From Flavobacteriales bacterium (GTDB lineage Bacteria; Bacteroidota; Bacteroidia; Flavobacteriales; UBA7430): DNA of 5,770 nt. Both the position numbers and the translations under genes were made by a program. Below are positions 5,344 through 5,770 of the stretch, piece by piece. Under the pieces are notes generated by a model. That model was not told the DNA's origin, did no database searches, and worked only from the letters and a program-made list of their open reading frames with translations. Positions within the stretch are counted from its first letter, which is position 1. The number at the start of each line of letters is the position of its first letter. The DNA is taken from positions 1 to 5,770 of the forward strand of contig JANXFM010000205.1 of NCBI GenBank assembly GCA_024959975.1, given 5' to 3'.

Positions 5344-5770
5344 TTATTTTTTGTATTCTTTTAAAAACAATTTAGAAAAATCCTGACAGCTTTGTTTGAC
5401 GGGTTTAAATTCGAAGTTCAGAACTTTTTTGATTTTATCGTTTTCATAGATTGATGTATTGTTTCCGGCTTGAGCTGTTTCCTTCGTAAACATAGGAGTT
5501 TTACGAGTGAAAATAGAAATGATTTTTGCCAATCTCCATCCGAGTTCATTTAAAAAAGGACCCGCTTTAATACTTGCTTTTTTCTTTCTTAAAGCTTCTG
5601 CAATATAATCGAAGGTTTGCCTAAACGGGATACTCTCTGAACACAATATAAATCGCTCTGATTTCACTTCGCTTTCCATTAGTTGGATCATTACGTTGGC
5701 AACGTCTCTTACATCAACAAAACCATTCGTTCCTGTTGTATAAAAAGGCATACCTTTCCATACTTGATGG
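5344..5770 (-). CDS. NAD-dependent epimerase/dehydratase-like protein (extended SDR), C-terminal part
   Basis: The frame is open to the right edge (…HQVWKGMPFYTTG…), giving about 141 C-terminal residues that end at TAA 5344-5346. The internal ATG at 5751 is not the true start, because the sequence before it continues the family pattern. The diagnostic stretch is GTNGFVDVRDVANVM, a well-known element of the substrate domain of extended SDRs, followed by RFILCSESIPFRQTFDYIAEAL and a final helix region. The N-terminal Rossmann glycine motif and the YxxxK catalytic pair lie outside the window. The substrate (nucleotide sugar, dihydroflavonol-like or other) cannot be told from this part. It converges on the DUF4296 gene. 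Confidence 0.8.
   Translation of the reverse strand, partial: HQVWKGMPFYTTGTNGFVDVRDVANVMIQLMESEVKSERFILCSESIPFRQTFDYIAEALRKKKASIKAGPFLNELGWRLAKIISIFTRKTPMFTKETAQAGNNTSIYENDKIKKVLNFEFKPVKQSCQDFSKLFLKEYKK

Overview
The window is chromosomal DNA from a member of the Bacteroidota, probably of the Flavobacteriales or a related order. Four things point this way: AT-rich sequence, good matches to the Bacteroidota -7 promoter element TAnnTTTG in front of two genes, no Shine-Dalgarno sequences, and the run glycosyltransferase 2 – dihydroorotase – DUF4296 lipoprotein, which I recall as a typical Bacteroidota neighbourhood. The genus cannot be read from the sequence.

Layout. At the left edge (1-223, minus strand) is the N-terminal part of an LD-carboxypeptidase (peptidase family S66). 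A divergent intergenic region (224-509) follows; it holds three inverted repeats and the metG promoter. A complete methionyl-tRNA synthetase gene, metG, runs from 510 to 2549. Its start is better placed at ATG 510 than at the upstream in-frame TTG 483, because that TTG lies inside the promoter element. A 305-base gap (2550-2854) holds a 14-bp palindrome, a 9-bp hairpin, a nine-C tract, a good intrinsic terminator and the promoter of the next unit. A tight three-gene unit runs from 2855 to 5266: a DPM1-like polyprenol-phosphate mannosyltransferase, dihydroorotase (13-nt gap) and a small DUF4296 lipoprotein (1-nt overlap). It faces the C-terminal half of an extended-SDR (NAD-dependent epimerase/dehydratase-like) gene on the minus strand, which runs off the right edge.

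Functionally this is mostly housekeeping: cell-wall peptide trimming or recycling, tRNA charging, lipid-linked sugar donor synthesis and pyrimidine synthesis. The three-gene unit places a pyrimidine enzyme between an envelope glycosyltransferase and an uncharacterised lipoprotein.

I found no convincing new defence system, mobile element, CRISPR array or RNA gene. The points most worth a second look are the Gln in place of the first metal-ligand His of the dihydroorotase, the REP-like palindromes upstream of metG, and the conserved-looking coupling of the DUF4296 lipoprotein to pyrC.
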